In this document: one piece after another, positions 7,325 through 17,154 of the stretch
How positions within the stretch are numbered: the first letter of the stretch is position 1
How the letters are laid out: each line of letters begins with the position of its first letter
Source of the DNA: Parvicella sp964387945
GTDB lineage: Bacteria; Bacteroidota; Bacteroidia; Flavobacteriales_D; Parvicellaceae
DNA: 64,000 nucleotides
Direction: 5' to 3'
Assembly (NCBI GenBank): GCA_964387945.1
Contig: CAYLYX010000001.1
Location: 248,001-312,000 of the forward strand
Program-made: the position numbers and the translations under genes
The notes under the pieces: generated by a model
The model's database searches: none
Seen by the model: only the letters and a program-made list of their open reading frames with translations
What the model was told of the DNA's origin: nothing

Positions 7325-9681
7325 TAGAATTTAAAACTGTAACTAAATGATGGAATGAGCGGAAACAAACTGATTTGAGTAAGTCTTCTATTTCCGTCAT
7401 CATCGTAACTAAAATAGAGATAAAATGGGTTTTGTCTACTGTAAACATTGTAAACACCAAACGACCATGTTCTTTCCCATTTCTTCATCTTTTTATGCAA
7501 ATTGACACCTATATCCAACCTGTGATAAGATGGCATGCGATAACCATTTCTAGAGTCAATGTGCTCTATTTCTTGTCCCTCCCAATAATAACCTTCAAAA
7601 GCCGCATCATAAGACAAGTATCTTTCTGCACCTAGAGAAACAGCGTTCCCTGTACCGTAAACCCACACAACACCTACGTCAACTCTTTCATTGAACTTAT
7701 GGGTTACCGCTACACCAATATCGTGCCTCCGATCATAACGATAGGGAAACGTTTCTCCAAAATTCAGGTTTTCAAACGTTCTATTACTCCAGGAAAGTGT
7801 GTAGCCAATCCATCCACTTGTTTTTCCTACTTTCTTTTCAAACAGCAATTCTGCACCATAGGAAACTCCTTCGCCAACTTCGATTTTATCCTCCCACGAC
7901 TCTTGATTACCAAAGAACGATGCGCCATCTTTGTATTCGATCAGATTGGACATGGTTTTGTAATACCCTTCTACGCTAAACTCATATTTCTTGGCGATCG
8001 TTTGGGCATAACCCAACGCAAACTGAGATGAATATTGCGGTTTAATCGTATCCGTGGGTGGCACCCAAAGGTCAGTTGGTAATCCGATACCTGTGTTCGT
8101 GAGCAAATGTAGAAACTGTGCCATTTGTGCGTAAGAACCTTTTATGGAGCTGTTTTCGTTTAGCATGTATCGCACAGACGCTCTAGGCTGAACAGATAGG
8201 TAGTTCTCACCTTCCACTAAAAACCCAGAAAAATGAACACCTAAATTTGCCTTTAATCGAGGTGTGATCTTGTAATCATCTTCTGCATATGCCCAAAACT
8301 CGCTCGCGTTGATCAATGATGCACCAAAAGATGTGTCAATCTCTACATTACCCCCTAATTCTTGCTTAAAGGTGTTAACGCCAGGGGTAAATGTGTGGTA
8401 GGTATACCCTGTACCAAATTTGATGTAATGATCAGGATGAGGAGTATAATCGAAGTCAACCTTGGCAGAACAATCTCGAATGCCAGACAAATACTCAAAC
8501 GAAAACTCTTGACTTTCCGTACCGCTAGATGATATTTGCTCATCTTCTTCGTGAAAACCTACCAAGAAATTATACTTACTAAAAGTTAATGTGGTATTGC
8601 TGAAGAGTTTAGGAGTGATCAAATAGTTCCATCGAATGGCTGCGATACCATTTCCCCATTTGAGCTGATTCTCAAACTCGTATTTATAGGTTGTTCCGTT
8701 ATCTACAAACTCATCTCTTAGGGTAGCATAGAACTTATCGTTTCCAAAATAACCACTCACATATAGTCTGCTTTTATCCGAAAACTTGTGGTTCAGCTTT
8801 GCATTGACATCATAAAAAAAGTATCCTCCAAAACCCTGATCTTGGGCTGCAGCTTTTATCAAGGGTCTGGCTAACAAATCGATATAGGTTCTTCTACCAG
8901 AGATGGCAAAAGAGGTCTTGTCTTTCACAATGGGACCTTCTAACATCAGTTTTGCACTAATAAGTCCGATCGAGCCTTCTCCATGAAACTCCTTCATGTT
9001 CCCTTCCTTCATTCGAATATCGATAACTGACGAAAGTCGACCACCATAGTGAGCTGGAAATCCTCCTTTGATCAACTGAACCGAATTGATAGCGTCTGCA
9101 TTGAAAACCGAAAAGAACCCAAATAAATGTGATGCATTGTAAACTGGAACACCGTCTAACAGGATTAAGTTCTGATCTGGACCTCCTCCACGCACGTAAA
9201 TTCCACTTGACCCTTCTGAGCCACTTTGAACACCAGGGAGCAATTGAATCGTTTTCATAACGTCTTTCTCACCTAAAAACACAGGCAATGCCTTTACTTT
9301 ATCCATTGAGAGTTCGATTGAACTCATTTGGGTGTTTTCCTCAATATTACTTGACTCACTCGCATTTACAGTCACCTCATTCAATTCATTGAATGGATCC
9401 AACTCCACATTCCACTTGAGGTTTTCATCTAATTCAAACTCAAAGCGCTGAGAGGTGTAACCCACAAATGAGAATTTCAGCACGGCATCTTCACCCTCAA
9501 GAGTGATGCTATAATATCCGTAAACATTGGTGGTAGTTCCTTTCTCTGAGTTTTCCTCATAGATAGTTGCCCCAATCAACGGTTCTCCTGAGGTTTTATC
9601 TGTGATATAACCTGAAATGATTGTTTGGGCTTGATTCACCAAGCCACAGAACAAACTCAACAAAACGACTACTACTCGCAT
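7324..9681 (-). CDS. TonB-dependent outer-membrane receptor with carboxypeptidase-regulatory-like N-terminal domain
   Basis: A 785-residue receptor. The signal peptide MRVVVVLLSLFCGLVNQAQ begins at ATG 9681. Residues about 20-105 are a carboxypeptidase D regulatory-like domain (ISGYITDKTSGEPLIGATIY). Then comes the plug (VFLGEKDVMKTIQLLPGVQS, GIYVRGGGPDQNLILLDGVP) and a C-terminal 22-strand-type barrel ending in an aromatic residue (SYSFKF). The receptor would import a ligand too large for porins using TonB energy; with DUF4249 partners the ligand is usually unknown, peptides or metal complexes being typical guesses. It is a SusC-like but SusD-lacking system. Cotranscribed with the DUF4249 gene. 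Confidence 0.93.
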   Translation of the reverse strand: MRVVVVLLSLFCGLVNQAQTIISGYITDKTSGEPLIGATIYEENSEKGTTTNVYGYYSITLEGEDAVLKFSFVGYTSQRFEFELDENLKWNVELDPFNELNEVTVNASESSNIEENTQMSSIELSMDKVKALPVFLGEKDVMKTIQLLPGVQSGSEGSSGIYVRGGGPDQNLILLDGVPVYNASHLFGFFSVFNADAINSVQLIKGGFPAHYGGRLSSVIDIRMKEGNMKEFHGEGSIGLISAKLMLEGPIVKDKTSFAISGRRTYIDLLARPLIKAAAQDQGFGGYFFYDVNAKLNHKFSDKSRLYVSGYFGNDKFYATLRDEFVDNGTTYKYEFENQLKWGNGIAAIRWNYLITPKLFSNTTLTFSKYNFLVGFHEEDEQISSSGTESQEFSFEYLSGIRDCSAKVDFDYTPHPDHYIKFGTGYTYHTFTPGVNTFKQELGGNVEIDTSFGASLINASEFWAYAEDDYKITPRLKANLGVHFSGFLVEGENYLSVQPRASVRYMLNENSSIKGSYAQMAQFLHLLTNTGIGLPTDLWVPPTDTIKPQYSSQFALGYAQTIAKKYEFSVEGYYKTMSNLIEYKDGASFFGNQESWEDKIEVGEGVSYGAELLFEKKVGKTSGWIGYTLSWSNRTFENLNFGETFPYRYDRRHDIGVAVTHKFNERVDVGVVWVYGTGNAVSLGAERYLSYDAAFEGYYWEGQEIEHIDSRNGYRMPSYHRLDIGVNLHKKMKKWERTWSFGVYNVYSRQNPFYLYFSYDDDGNRRLTQISLFPLIPSFSYSFKF

Positions 9682-9735
9682 AGGATTATTATTCAGCAAA
9701 GTAACGCAACAAAAATAAAATAATTGCCTAAGGAA

Positions 9736-11160
9736 TTACTCAATGTAACTCAACTTCAGCATGTTGGTGTTACCTTTCTCTTCAATCGGCATGGATGCAG
9801 TATTGATGATCAAGTCGCCTTCGAGCACATAGTTTTCCTTTTTCAAAAGGTATTTGATGTCTGCAATGGTATGATCTGTACTTACCATTTTATCATAGTA
9901 AAACGTTTTTACTCCCCAAACCAGTGACATGGTAGTAAGCAAACGCTTATTCCCCGTAAACACAAAGATTCTAGCTCTCGGTCGTTGACTACTAATCTTA
10001 AACCCTGTATACCCTGAATGCGTCATGGTAACAATCGCCTTTGCATCCACTCGTGCAGACAATCTACACGCATTAAAGCAAATGCTATCCGTTATGAAAC
10101 GATCTTGATTCTTTTCAGGTACCCGATCGTGTTCGTACATTTTATCGTAATCACTTTCTACCTTGTCGATGATCTTACACATGGCATTGATCACCTCTAC
10201 TGGGTGATTTCCAACAGACGTTTCTCCACTCAACATTACGGCATCGGCTCCATCCATTACGGCATTGGCGACATCCGTCACTTCAGCTCTAGTTGGTGCT
10301 ATGTTTTCGATCATGCTCTCCATCATCTGTGTTGCAATAATGACTGGCTTCGCGTTCTCCTGACATTTACGAACAATCAGTTTTTGCAAAATTGGAACAT
10401 CCTGCATGGGGATTTCAACACCTAGATCACCTCTTGCCACCATCACGGCATCCGTTACTTTAATGATATCGCTAAGTTCTTCAATTGCCTCTGGCTTTTC
10501 AATCTTCGCCACAACTCTGGAAGCCTTATTCTTAGAAGAAATGATATGCTTCAATTCAATGATGTCTCTAGCAGATCGAACGAAAGACAGTCCAATCCAA
10601 TCTAAATTGTGCTCGAGGCAGAAGTCCAAATCCACTAAATCTTTTTCTGTAAGACAGGGTTGCGAAATCTTCGTGTTTGGCAAGTTGACTCCTTTTTTGG
10701 AAGATAATATTCCGCCATGAATGACTTTTAGTATCACTTCATCTTGAAAATTGGTACTCACCACTTCTAAGTGTAGTTTTCCATCATCCATCAAAATACT
10801 CTCTCCAGGCTTGACGTCTTTTGCTATTTCCTGATAGGATATGTAAGCGCGTTGTGTATTACCCACACATTCTGTATTGGTAAGTATAAACTCTTGTCCA
10901 TCTTCCAAAACGGTATCTGGCTCCATATCACCCACTCTAATTTTTGGACCTTGTAAATCACCCAAAATGGCGGTATGAACTCCCAGCTCATCGTTTATCT
11001 TACGAATTGAGGCTATGACTTCTACCAATTTTTCATGCTTGCCGTGCGAAAAATTCAATCGACAAACATTAACTCCTGCCAATATTAATTTTTGGATTTG
11101 CTCATACGAATTGGAGGCAGGTCCAAGCGTAGCAACTATTTTAGTTTTTCTATTCATCAT
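9736..11160 (-). CDS. pyk: Pyruvate kinase
   Basis: A 474-residue enzyme from ATG 11160 (a second ATG at 11157 is equally possible). It starts MNRKTKIVATLGPASNS, the pyruvate kinase N-terminus. VCRLNFSHG, ILGDLQGPKIRVG and the active-site helix VAKIEKPEAIEEL with MVARGDLGVEI are all present, followed by ATQMMESMI and ADAVMLSGETSVGNHPVEV. It transfers phosphate from phosphoenolpyruvate to ADP, the last step of glycolysis. The next gene downstream in the same direction is far off; upstream in transcription order is the IPExxxVDY gene, with which it commonly clusters in Bacteroidota. Confidence 0.97.
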   Translation of the reverse strand: MMNRKTKIVATLGPASNSYEQIQKLILAGVNVCRLNFSHGKHEKLVEVIASIRKINDELGVHTAILGDLQGPKIRVGDMEPDTVLEDGQEFILTNTECVGNTQRAYISYQEIAKDVKPGESILMDDGKLHLEVVSTNFQDEVILKVIHGGILSSKKGVNLPNTKISQPCLTEKDLVDLDFCLEHNLDWIGLSFVRSARDIIELKHIISSKNKASRVVAKIEKPEAIEELSDIIKVTDAVMVARGDLGVEIPMQDVPILQKLIVRKCQENAKPVIIATQMMESMIENIAPTRAEVTDVANAVMDGADAVMLSGETSVGNHPVEVINAMCKIIDKVESDYDKMYEHDRVPEKNQDRFITDSICFNACRLSARVDAKAIVTMTHSGYTGFKISSQRPRARIFVFTGNKRLLTTMSLVWGVKTFYYDKMVSTDHTIADIKYLLKKENYVLEGDLIINTASMPIEEKGNTNMLKLSYIE

Positions 11161-11231
11161 AACTATAAAGGGATTACTTCTTCTCTGCAAAGATTACCGA
11201 AGTTGCGGAGATTAAAATTAAGCAAATATTA

Positions 11232-11648
11232 TCAAAAGATAAGGTTTTCTTTTGACTTTAACGAATGTACGTCTACCACAAAAGAAGTCAAGACAAAAGC
11301 GATTTCATTTATTTTCCCTCTGATTTCTTCGATGGAATATTCTGCGTTCTCTGAAACCATCAATAAATAGTCTGCCTGCGCCTTTTCGGGAATCAAAACG
11401 CCTAACGTACTTCTATTGGCAATGAGTCTAAATTCTGTTTCCGTTTCTTCATCAAAATGTGTAAACATAGCATGCAGACTGCAACGGTTGTTCTTTTTTA
11501 AAATTACTTCAATATCATCTTCTTCCTTTGCTAGGTTAGTCCCCAGCACTTGATTCACAGCCCAACAGATGCGATAATCTTTTTCATGGCAAGAAATTCC
11601 AAGTAGGTGAAAGTCAAAATCATATTCCTCATCTAAGGCATATTTCAT
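11232..11648 (-). CDS. IPExxxVDY family protein
   Basis: A 138-residue protein containing the diagnostic segment IPEKAQADY near residue 92, followed by LLMVSENAEYSIEEIRGKI. The family is Bacteroidota-specific, cytoplasmic, of unknown function and usually encoded beside pyruvate kinase, as here. Its start codon overlaps the end of the mltD-like gene by 4 bases, so the order of transcription is transglycosylase, IPExxxVDY, pyruvate kinase. Confidence 0.88.
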   Translation of the reverse strand: MKYALDEEYDFDFHLLGISCHEKDYRICWAVNQVLGTNLAKEEDDIEVILKKNNRCSLHAMFTHFDEETETEFRLIANRSTLGVLIPEKAQADYLLMVSENAEYSIEEIRGKINEIAFVLTSFVVDVHSLKSKENLIF

Positions 11649-13117
11649 CGTTTCACGACTTTTAGTTTATCTCCGGAATGTAAGGTTGACACATCCTTAC
11701 CCTTGTTTAAGTTCTTGATTTCATCCACCGAACAGTTATAGGTATTTGCGATGTCCCAAAGGGTATCTCCCTTCTTCACTACATGATAAATATACTCTTC
11801 GTCTTGAACTTGGACATCTTTTATCTCACCGCCTCCAGCTTTTTCATGAACAAACTTCTCTTTGTAGTTGTCTGGCTCATGGATTAATTTAAAAACCACC
11901 AGTTTTCGACCCGATTTCATCCTAATCTTTGTCATGGTGTTCCAAGCCTTAATATCTTGAACCGTGCAATGATATTTTTTTGCAATACTTTCTAGTGTTT
12001 CACCACTCTTAATGACATGCTTCACTTCCTCGCGAGCTGGTTGATGCTGTGCCACCCAATACTTATACTCCAAACTCGAGTATTTTACAATCGAATCCTG
12101 AAGATCGAAAAAGCGTCCGATGAGCTCTATGGGCATTTTGATAGGCAATCCTTTATCGGTCTTACCAGGAACAATCTCAGAAAGGTACATGGGATTGAGG
12201 TAAGATAACTTAATGCGGTTGTAATCCAACCACTCTTCCATCACTCCAAAATCGATGCGCTTGTGCACATGAATGGTGTCCATTTCGTACTCAAAAAACG
12301 TTGGAACTCTTGGGTAAATGTTGTGATGGGAAGCGTGTTCCATGACGTAGTTTACAGCAATAAAAGCAGGAACGTAGTTTTGCGTTTCTTTGGGGAGGAA
12401 CTCTCGAATACTCCAATAATCCACATGCCCTCCTGACCTACGAATGGCTTTGTTAACCGTTCCTTGACCTGCGTTGTAAGCAGCCAATGACAGGCTCCAA
12501 TCACCATAAATGGCATACAGCTTGGACAAATATTGACAAGCAGCTTCTGTAGCCAAATACGGATCAAACCTTTCGTCTACCATCGAACCAATGTTCAGCC
12601 CATAATCCTTACCTGTTGGCGGCATAAACTGCCAAAGCCCACCTGCACCTGATCTTGAAATGGCCTTAGGATTAAGTGCCGACTCCACAATAGGAAGGTA
12701 TTTCACTTCATAAGGAATGTGATAGGCTGAGAGTTTGGTTTCAAAAATCGGAAAATAAAGTGTTGACAACCCCAACATTCTAGATGTCAAACGATAACGC
12801 TTTCTTATGTACAACTTGATCATAGCAAGAGAAGCATCATTGGCAATGAAGTCAAAGGGTGAATTCTCATCCATTTCTGCTATTCTAGCCAATAGTTCTT
12901 CATCCGAAACAACGGGCTTCTCATCCGCCTCATAGTTAAACATATTCAACTCTGAAGTATCCCATGTAAAGGCATCCAACTCACGAAAATGAGCAACAAG
13001 CAAACTATCACATCGATCAATGAACTTGCGTTCTTCTGGGGTTAAATCTGCCTGAGCTTGAGTTGCACAAGCAAGAAGCAACAGCCACAAAAACGCTATG
13101 ACCTTCAAGAAGTTCAT
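11645..13117 (-). CDS. mltD: Membrane-bound lytic murein transglycosylase D-like, SLT plus two LysM domains
   Basis: A 490-residue exported protein with a signal peptide (FLKVIAFLWLLLLACATQAQA; the Cys could be a lipobox). The SLT domain at about 125-260 has the catalytic glutamate in PIVESALNPKAISRSGAGG, then LWQFMPPTGKDYGL and LAAYNAGQGTVNKAI. Two LysM repeats follow: HVIKSGETLESIAKKYHCTV (about 373-415) and HVVKKGDTLWDIANTYNCSV (about 445-488), which bind peptidoglycan. It cleaves glycan strands to 1,6-anhydro-muropeptides in wall remodelling. It is followed at 4-base overlap by the IPExxxVDY gene and preceded by gatA with a 2-base gap. Confidence 0.93.
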   Translation of the reverse strand: MNFLKVIAFLWLLLLACATQAQADLTPEERKFIDRCDSLLVAHFRELDAFTWDTSELNMFNYEADEKPVVSDEELLARIAEMDENSPFDFIANDASLAMIKLYIRKRYRLTSRMLGLSTLYFPIFETKLSAYHIPYEVKYLPIVESALNPKAISRSGAGGLWQFMPPTGKDYGLNIGSMVDERFDPYLATEAACQYLSKLYAIYGDWSLSLAAYNAGQGTVNKAIRRSGGHVDYWSIREFLPKETQNYVPAFIAVNYVMEHASHHNIYPRVPTFFEYEMDTIHVHKRIDFGVMEEWLDYNRIKLSYLNPMYLSEIVPGKTDKGLPIKMPIELIGRFFDLQDSIVKYSSLEYKYWVAQHQPAREEVKHVIKSGETLESIAKKYHCTVQDIKAWNTMTKIRMKSGRKLVVFKLIHEPDNYKEKFVHEKAGGGEIKDVQVQDEEYIYHVVKKGDTLWDIANTYNCSVDEIKNLNKGKDVSTLHSGDKLKVVKR

Positions 13118-13119
13118 GA

Positions 13120-14541
13120 TTAGTGCTCGTTCATCAGCGTATTGCTAAACGCTAGTAGTTTTGCATCCTCATGTTTGGCTGCCATCAATTGCGTACCAAA
13201 AGGCATTCCATTCGAGTGGTCAAACATTGGAAGCGAGATGGCTGGTATCCCAGCAAGATTTGCATGCACGGTAAAAATATCCTGCAGATACATGGTGATT
13301 GGGTCATCAGTATTTTCTCCTATACCGAACGCTGTGGTTGGTGTGGTCGGTAATAAAATGAAGTCATACTTCTCAAATAGCTGCTCCGTTTGCTCCTTGA
13401 TTAACCTCCTAACTTTGAGTCCCTTGGTATAGTAAGCATCGTAATATCCCGCACTTAAAACAAACGTTCCGAGCATGATTCTTCGCTTAACTTCCTCTCC
13501 AAAGCCTTGACTTCTTGACTTAATATAGGTAGACTCAATATCCACTGCGTCTTCGCTTCTGAAGCCGAAATGAGCTCCATCATATCTAGCCAAGTTGGAA
13601 GAAGCTTCTGCGGTGGTAAGCACATAGTAATTAGGTATCATGTACTCAAGCAAGGAGAAATTCACTCCCTCTACCTCATGTCCGTCAGCTTTTAGTGTCT
13701 CTATAAGTTCTTGATGACGATCTATTACCTCCTGATCAATTCCATCACTCTCAAAACAATCTTTGATGTAAGCAATCTTGTACTTCTTGGAATCGTTGAG
13801 CAGTGCACTATATTGCTCCGCTGGTTGTTGTGAAGCCGTACTGTCATATTCATCTGGTCCAGCCATTACTTCTAAAAGCAAAGCAGCATCGGCTACGTTA
13901 GTCGTCATTGGACCAATCTGATCAAAACTAGAGGCATAAGCCAACAATCCATATCGAGACACCTTTCCATAAGTTGGTTTGTAACCAACAATTCCGCAGA
14001 AAGAAGCTGGTTGGCGAATCGACCCTCCGGTATCACTACCCAATGCTACCATGCACAATCCTTCTGCAACAGCTGCTGCTGAACCTCCTGATGATCCTCC
14101 CGGCACTTTATCCATTTGAATAGGGTTCAAAACGTTACCCAGAGATGAATTTTCGTTTGAACTCCCCATAGCAAACTCATCGCAATTCAATCGTGCTATG
14201 ATAATTGCGTCTTCTGCAAGCAAGCGCTCAACCACGGTGGCATTGTAAATAGATTCAAAGCCATCCAAAATTTTTGACGATGCCGAAACTTTATGATCCT
14301 TGTAACAAATATTATCTTTAAGTCCGATGATCATGCCTGCCAGCTTACCGGCAGTACCAGCCTTTATTTTCTCATCAACTTCCTTGGCTTTATCCAATGC
14401 AGAGGTCTCAAAAAGCTCTAAAACCGCATTGGTTTGGGATGACTGAATCTTGTTTGTGTAATAACTCACAAGAGCCACACAATTGGTGGCTCCTGCTAAT
14501 AAGTCTTTTCTAACGTCAGAATACGATTTATACTCTTGCAA
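13120..14541 (-). CDS. gatA: Aspartyl/glutamyl-tRNA(Asn/Gln) amidotransferase subunit A
   Basis: A 473-residue amidase-signature protein of GatA length. The catalytic Ser-cisSer-Lys triad is visible: lysine in IGLKDNICYKD, the first serine in VPGGSSGGSAAAVAEGL, and the nucleophilic serine in LGSDTGGSIRQPASFCG. VGYKPTYGKVSRYGLLAYAS is GatA-specific. With GatB and GatC it converts misacylated Glu-tRNA(Gln) or Asp-tRNA(Asn) to the amidated form using glutamine. gatB and gatC are not in the window. It lies between tatA and the mltD-like gene in one run of minus-strand genes. Confidence 0.95.
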   Translation of the reverse strand: MQEYKSYSDVRKDLLAGATNCVALVSYYTNKIQSSQTNAVLELFETSALDKAKEVDEKIKAGTAGKLAGMIIGLKDNICYKDHKVSASSKILDGFESIYNATVVERLLAEDAIIIARLNCDEFAMGSSNENSSLGNVLNPIQMDKVPGGSSGGSAAAVAEGLCMVALGSDTGGSIRQPASFCGIVGYKPTYGKVSRYGLLAYASSFDQIGPMTTNVADAALLLEVMAGPDEYDSTASQQPAEQYSALLNDSKKYKIAYIKDCFESDGIDQEVIDRHQELIETLKADGHEVEGVNFSLLEYMIPNYYVLTTAEASSNLARYDGAHFGFRSEDAVDIESTYIKSRSQGFGEEVKRRIMLGTFVLSAGYYDAYYTKGLKVRRLIKEQTEQLFEKYDFILLPTTPTTAFGIGENTDDPITMYLQDIFTVHANLAGIPAISLPMFDHSNGMPFGTQLMAAKHEDAKLLAFSNTLMNEH

Positions 14542-14560
14542 AATATTCTATTTAAACGTG

Positions 14561-14779
14561 TTAAGCTTTGTTTTCTTTATCGTCTGTTTTGTCTTTATCA
14601 GAGTCGCTGTTATTCGAAGCATCTTTAAATTCTTTGACTCCTTGTCCTAATCCTTTCATTAGTTGAGGAATTTTTCTACCTCCAAAAAGTAACAAAACGA
14701 TCACTGCGATTAGGATCACCTGCCAAGGTCCAAAAACTCCCGCCTGCATTGTTTCGATTGATAATGTTGTCATGACCAT
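14561..14779 (-). CDS. tatA: Twin-arginine translocase TatA/TatE family subunit
   Basis: A 72-residue protein with the TatA layout: short N-terminus, single membrane helix (VILIAVIVLLLF), FGGRKIPQLMKGLGQGVKEF hinge and amphipathic helix, and a charged tail (SDSDKDKTDDKENKA). GPWQV before the helix and the FGGRKIP hinge are typical. TatA oligomers form the protein-conducting element for folded substrates selected by TatC. Two in-frame ATGs (14779 and 14773) are possible. It sits immediately upstream of gatA; tatC is not in the window. Confidence 0.93.
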   Translation of the reverse strand: MVMTTLSIETMQAGVFGPWQVILIAVIVLLLFGGRKIPQLMKGLGQGVKEFKDASNNSDSDKDKTDDKENKA

Positions 14780-14872
14780 TAATTTATTGCTTCCGCAAAG
14801 TTACTAAAAAAACCTACCCATGACATGATATACAGAAAAAAGAGCCTTTACCTAGATGCGTCTAAATAACGA

Positions 14873-15865
14873 CTAGAACTTATAAACAAAGCCCAACGCC
14901 AATACTTCTTTCATCTGTGTGATTGGCCCCTTAAACCCTATAGGATTACCATCGGCATCCATGTAGATGTTACCGTCTTCATCTCGAATATAAACAGGAG
15001 TACCATCTGATTCATACCGTTGAATATCAATATCATCGTCATAAATCAAGTTAAAGGTGAGGCTTACGGTAAAATACTTTGCAATTTTCGCAGACAACGT
15101 TGCATCCCAAGTTATATCAATATTTTGCGGTTTCGTGTTGTAATTAGAGAAGAGCGACACCGCTGACTTAAAACCTAAGTTCTCATTTCCGAACACTTTT
15201 GGTTCGTTGAATGATGCTTTTAAGTATCCTCCGAATTCTGATCGAATATTTTGCCCTGCATCTACACCAAAAGCTCCTGCAGCTGACAACCTTGGGTCTA
15301 GTACAGCCGTCATTTTGTAGGTAGCAGGAGAAATAAACATGGTTAATTTCTCATTCGGCTTGTAATCCATACCTAAAGCCACTGTCATGTATCCAGGAGC
15401 CATAAAGGTGGAAATGTAATCGGTATCACCAACCTTGCTATATCCTTCTACAAACTGCGTTCTAAAATTCATGAGTCCGGCATAATACCAGCGCTTGGAA
15501 GCTTTATATCCGTACTTTGAATTGAGTTCAATTCTATCATCATTTTTAAACCATGACGACTTGCCTGTTTTAATCATACCGTACGCCAAATCTAAGCTAT
15601 TGTCCCATGCTGACTTACCTTTGGAATAATTGGCATAAACACCAAACAATCCTTGCAGGGAAATAGACGACTCACCTCCTCCGGCCCAATTGGAAAGCGC
15701 CACTTGTGTCATATTCAAATTGACATTCCCTCCAATATCCCAAGTTTTGGTACTATCAGATGATCCTTTTGCTTTCGTTTTAAGCTTTTTCTCGTCTGCA
15801 TCAAGCTGACAGAACAAAGAGGTAGAGATCGACAGGGCTAAAATCCCTAAAAAAATCTTTCTCAT
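14873..15865 (-). CDS. DUF3078 family outer-membrane protein
   Basis: A 330-residue protein with signal peptide MRKIFLGILALSISTSLFCQ from ATG 15865. The mature part has TWDIGGNVNLNMTQVALSNW and AGGGESSISLQGLFGVYANY, the DUF3078 hallmark, followed by alternating strands and a terminal aromatic (GFVYKF), suggesting a beta-barrel in the outer membrane. Function of the family is unknown. Upstream starts reaching 15901 would overlap the mscS-like stop and are less likely. It follows the mechanosensitive channel gene after 13 bases. Confidence 0.85.
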   Translation of the reverse strand: MRKIFLGILALSISTSLFCQLDADEKKLKTKAKGSSDSTKTWDIGGNVNLNMTQVALSNWAGGGESSISLQGLFGVYANYSKGKSAWDNSLDLAYGMIKTGKSSWFKNDDRIELNSKYGYKASKRWYYAGLMNFRTQFVEGYSKVGDTDYISTFMAPGYMTVALGMDYKPNEKLTMFISPATYKMTAVLDPRLSAAGAFGVDAGQNIRSEFGGYLKASFNEPKVFGNENLGFKSAVSLFSNYNTKPQNIDITWDATLSAKIAKYFTVSLTFNLIYDDDIDIQRYESDGTPVYIRDEDGNIYMDADGNPIGFKGPITQMKEVLALGFVYKF

Positions 15866-15878
15866 AAGCACTATTTTT

Positions 15879-16706
15879 TTATGCATTGTGAACGTGCACA
15901 TCCATTTGAGGGAATGGAATGTTCAAGCCTGACTCATTGAATGCGTTGTAAACTTTTTCATACATTTGGAAATACACTGGCCAGTAGTCAGGGTTTTTAA
16001 CCCACACTCTACACTTTAAGTTAACCGAGCTATCTCCTAATTCACCTACCTCAATAAAAGGAACAAACGCCTCTTCTCCTTTAAGGATTCTTGAGTCTTC
16101 GTTGATTAATTTGAGTAGGACTTCTCTTGCTTTTGCTGGCTCATCTCCATACCCTATTCCAAATGTCCAGTCAACTCTTCTGTTTTCCTCTGTTGAGAAA
16201 TTAACCATTGAACCACTTGATAATGCACCGTTTGGAAGCATAATCGTACGGTTGTCCAAAGCTGTCATTGTAGTAATAAAAAGTCCAATTTCCTTAACGG
16301 TTCCAGCGTATCCCTGTGCCTCGATATAATCTCCTACCTTAAAAGGCTTAAAGATGAGGATCATCACACCACCAGCAAAATTCTGAAGTGTTCCCGACAA
16401 TGCCATACCAATGGCCAAACCAGCAGCTGCTAAAATTGCAGCCAATGAGGTGGTTGGGATACCAATGATCCCGATTGCAGTAATAACGAGCAGAACCTTA
16501 AGGATTATGGCTACAATATTCGACAAGAATGGAATCAAAGATTCTTCAACTCCTCTTTTCGCCAATGTCTTACGCATCAATTTTTGCAATTTCTTTACCA
16601 AGGCAAACCCTACAATAACAATTGTAGCAGCAATAGCAGCATCAATCGCAAAAGGAACCAAGTCGTTTTTAATAAACGGCTTCACATATTCATCCATAAA
16701 AGTCAT
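15879..16706 (-). CDS. MscS-family small-conductance mechanosensitive channel
   Basis: A 275-residue channel with three membrane helices. The pore-lining TM3 and following region read LAAILAAAGLAIGMALSGTL and QNFAGGVMILIFKPFKVGDY, the MscS signature (small Gly/Ala packing pattern, then FKPFKVGDYIE). The C-terminal beta and alpha/beta vestibule follows (TVKEIGLFITTMTALDNRTI, MLPNG). It opens under membrane tension to release osmolytes during hypo-osmotic shock. Length equals E. coli MscS. It leads a short run with the DUF3078 gene. Confidence 0.95.
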   Translation of the reverse strand: MTFMDEYVKPFIKNDLVPFAIDAAIAATIVIVGFALVKKLQKLMRKTLAKRGVEESLIPFLSNIVAIILKVLLVITAIGIIGIPTTSLAAILAAAGLAIGMALSGTLQNFAGGVMILIFKPFKVGDYIEAQGYAGTVKEIGLFITTMTALDNRTIMLPNGALSSGSMVNFSTEENRRVDWTFGIGYGDEPAKAREVLLKLINEDSRILKGEEAFVPFIEVGELGDSSVNLKCRVWVKNPDYWPVYFQMYEKVYNAFNESGLNIPFPQMDVHVHNA

Positions 16707-16805
16707 TTCTGTATATTTTTAAGATTGTGGGTGCGAAGATAATAATGTCACAAAAACGTGAAATAATATTTCGACATTTTATACGAAAATAGGGACGAAG
16801 GTTAA

Positions 16806-17069
16806 TTACTTCTCGTTTTGGCAGAATTCATAGGCTGCATCAAACTTCTCCTTTTCGGCTGGTTTTCCTTCGAGATCTTTAAGCAGCCCGATGTGCATGT
16901 TCTTACAGCTGTCGGCTACTACGTTCATCAATTCAAAATCTGTATCCGCATCAATGCGGTGTAATTCTTTATAGCAATCGCACAATGCAGTTGCTCTTTC
17001 ATCCGTTGGAGCCGAACATCCAATGAGCAATAGACTAATTACTATAAATAGGTGAGCTATGTACTTCAT
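16806..17069 (-). CDS. Small lipoprotein, unknown
   Basis: An 87-residue protein with leader KYIAHLFIVISLLLIGC (Cys18 lipobox). The mature 70 residues are hydrophilic and helical with four cysteines (ALCDCYKELH, DSCKNMHIG, YEFCQNEK), so it may be a disulfide-stabilised or metal-binding lipoprotein outside the cytoplasm. CDCYK followed by spaced cysteines recalls small Bacteroidota lipoproteins of unknown function. No partner genes are evident. Confidence 0.65.
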   Translation of the reverse strand: MKYIAHLFIVISLLLIGCSAPTDERATALCDCYKELHRIDADTDFELMNVVADSCKNMHIGLLKDLEGKPAEKEKFDAAYEFCQNEK

Positions 17070-17092
17070 GAGCGTTTAATTTTTACAAACAT

Positions 17093-17126
17093 AAAAAAAA
17101 GCTCCCTATCCTTGATAGAGAGCTTT
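17093..17126 (-). terminator. Terminator for the 45-residue lipoprotein gene
   Basis: On the minus strand AAAGCTCTCTATC and GATAGGGAGCTTT form a 13-bp stem with one mismatch and a 3-base loop, followed by a run of eight or more T. It lies about 30 bases past the stop codon of the small acidic lipoprotein gene. Confidence 0.8.
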
Positions 17127-17154
17127 AATTTCTTCGAAAAGAAGTGAACACTAA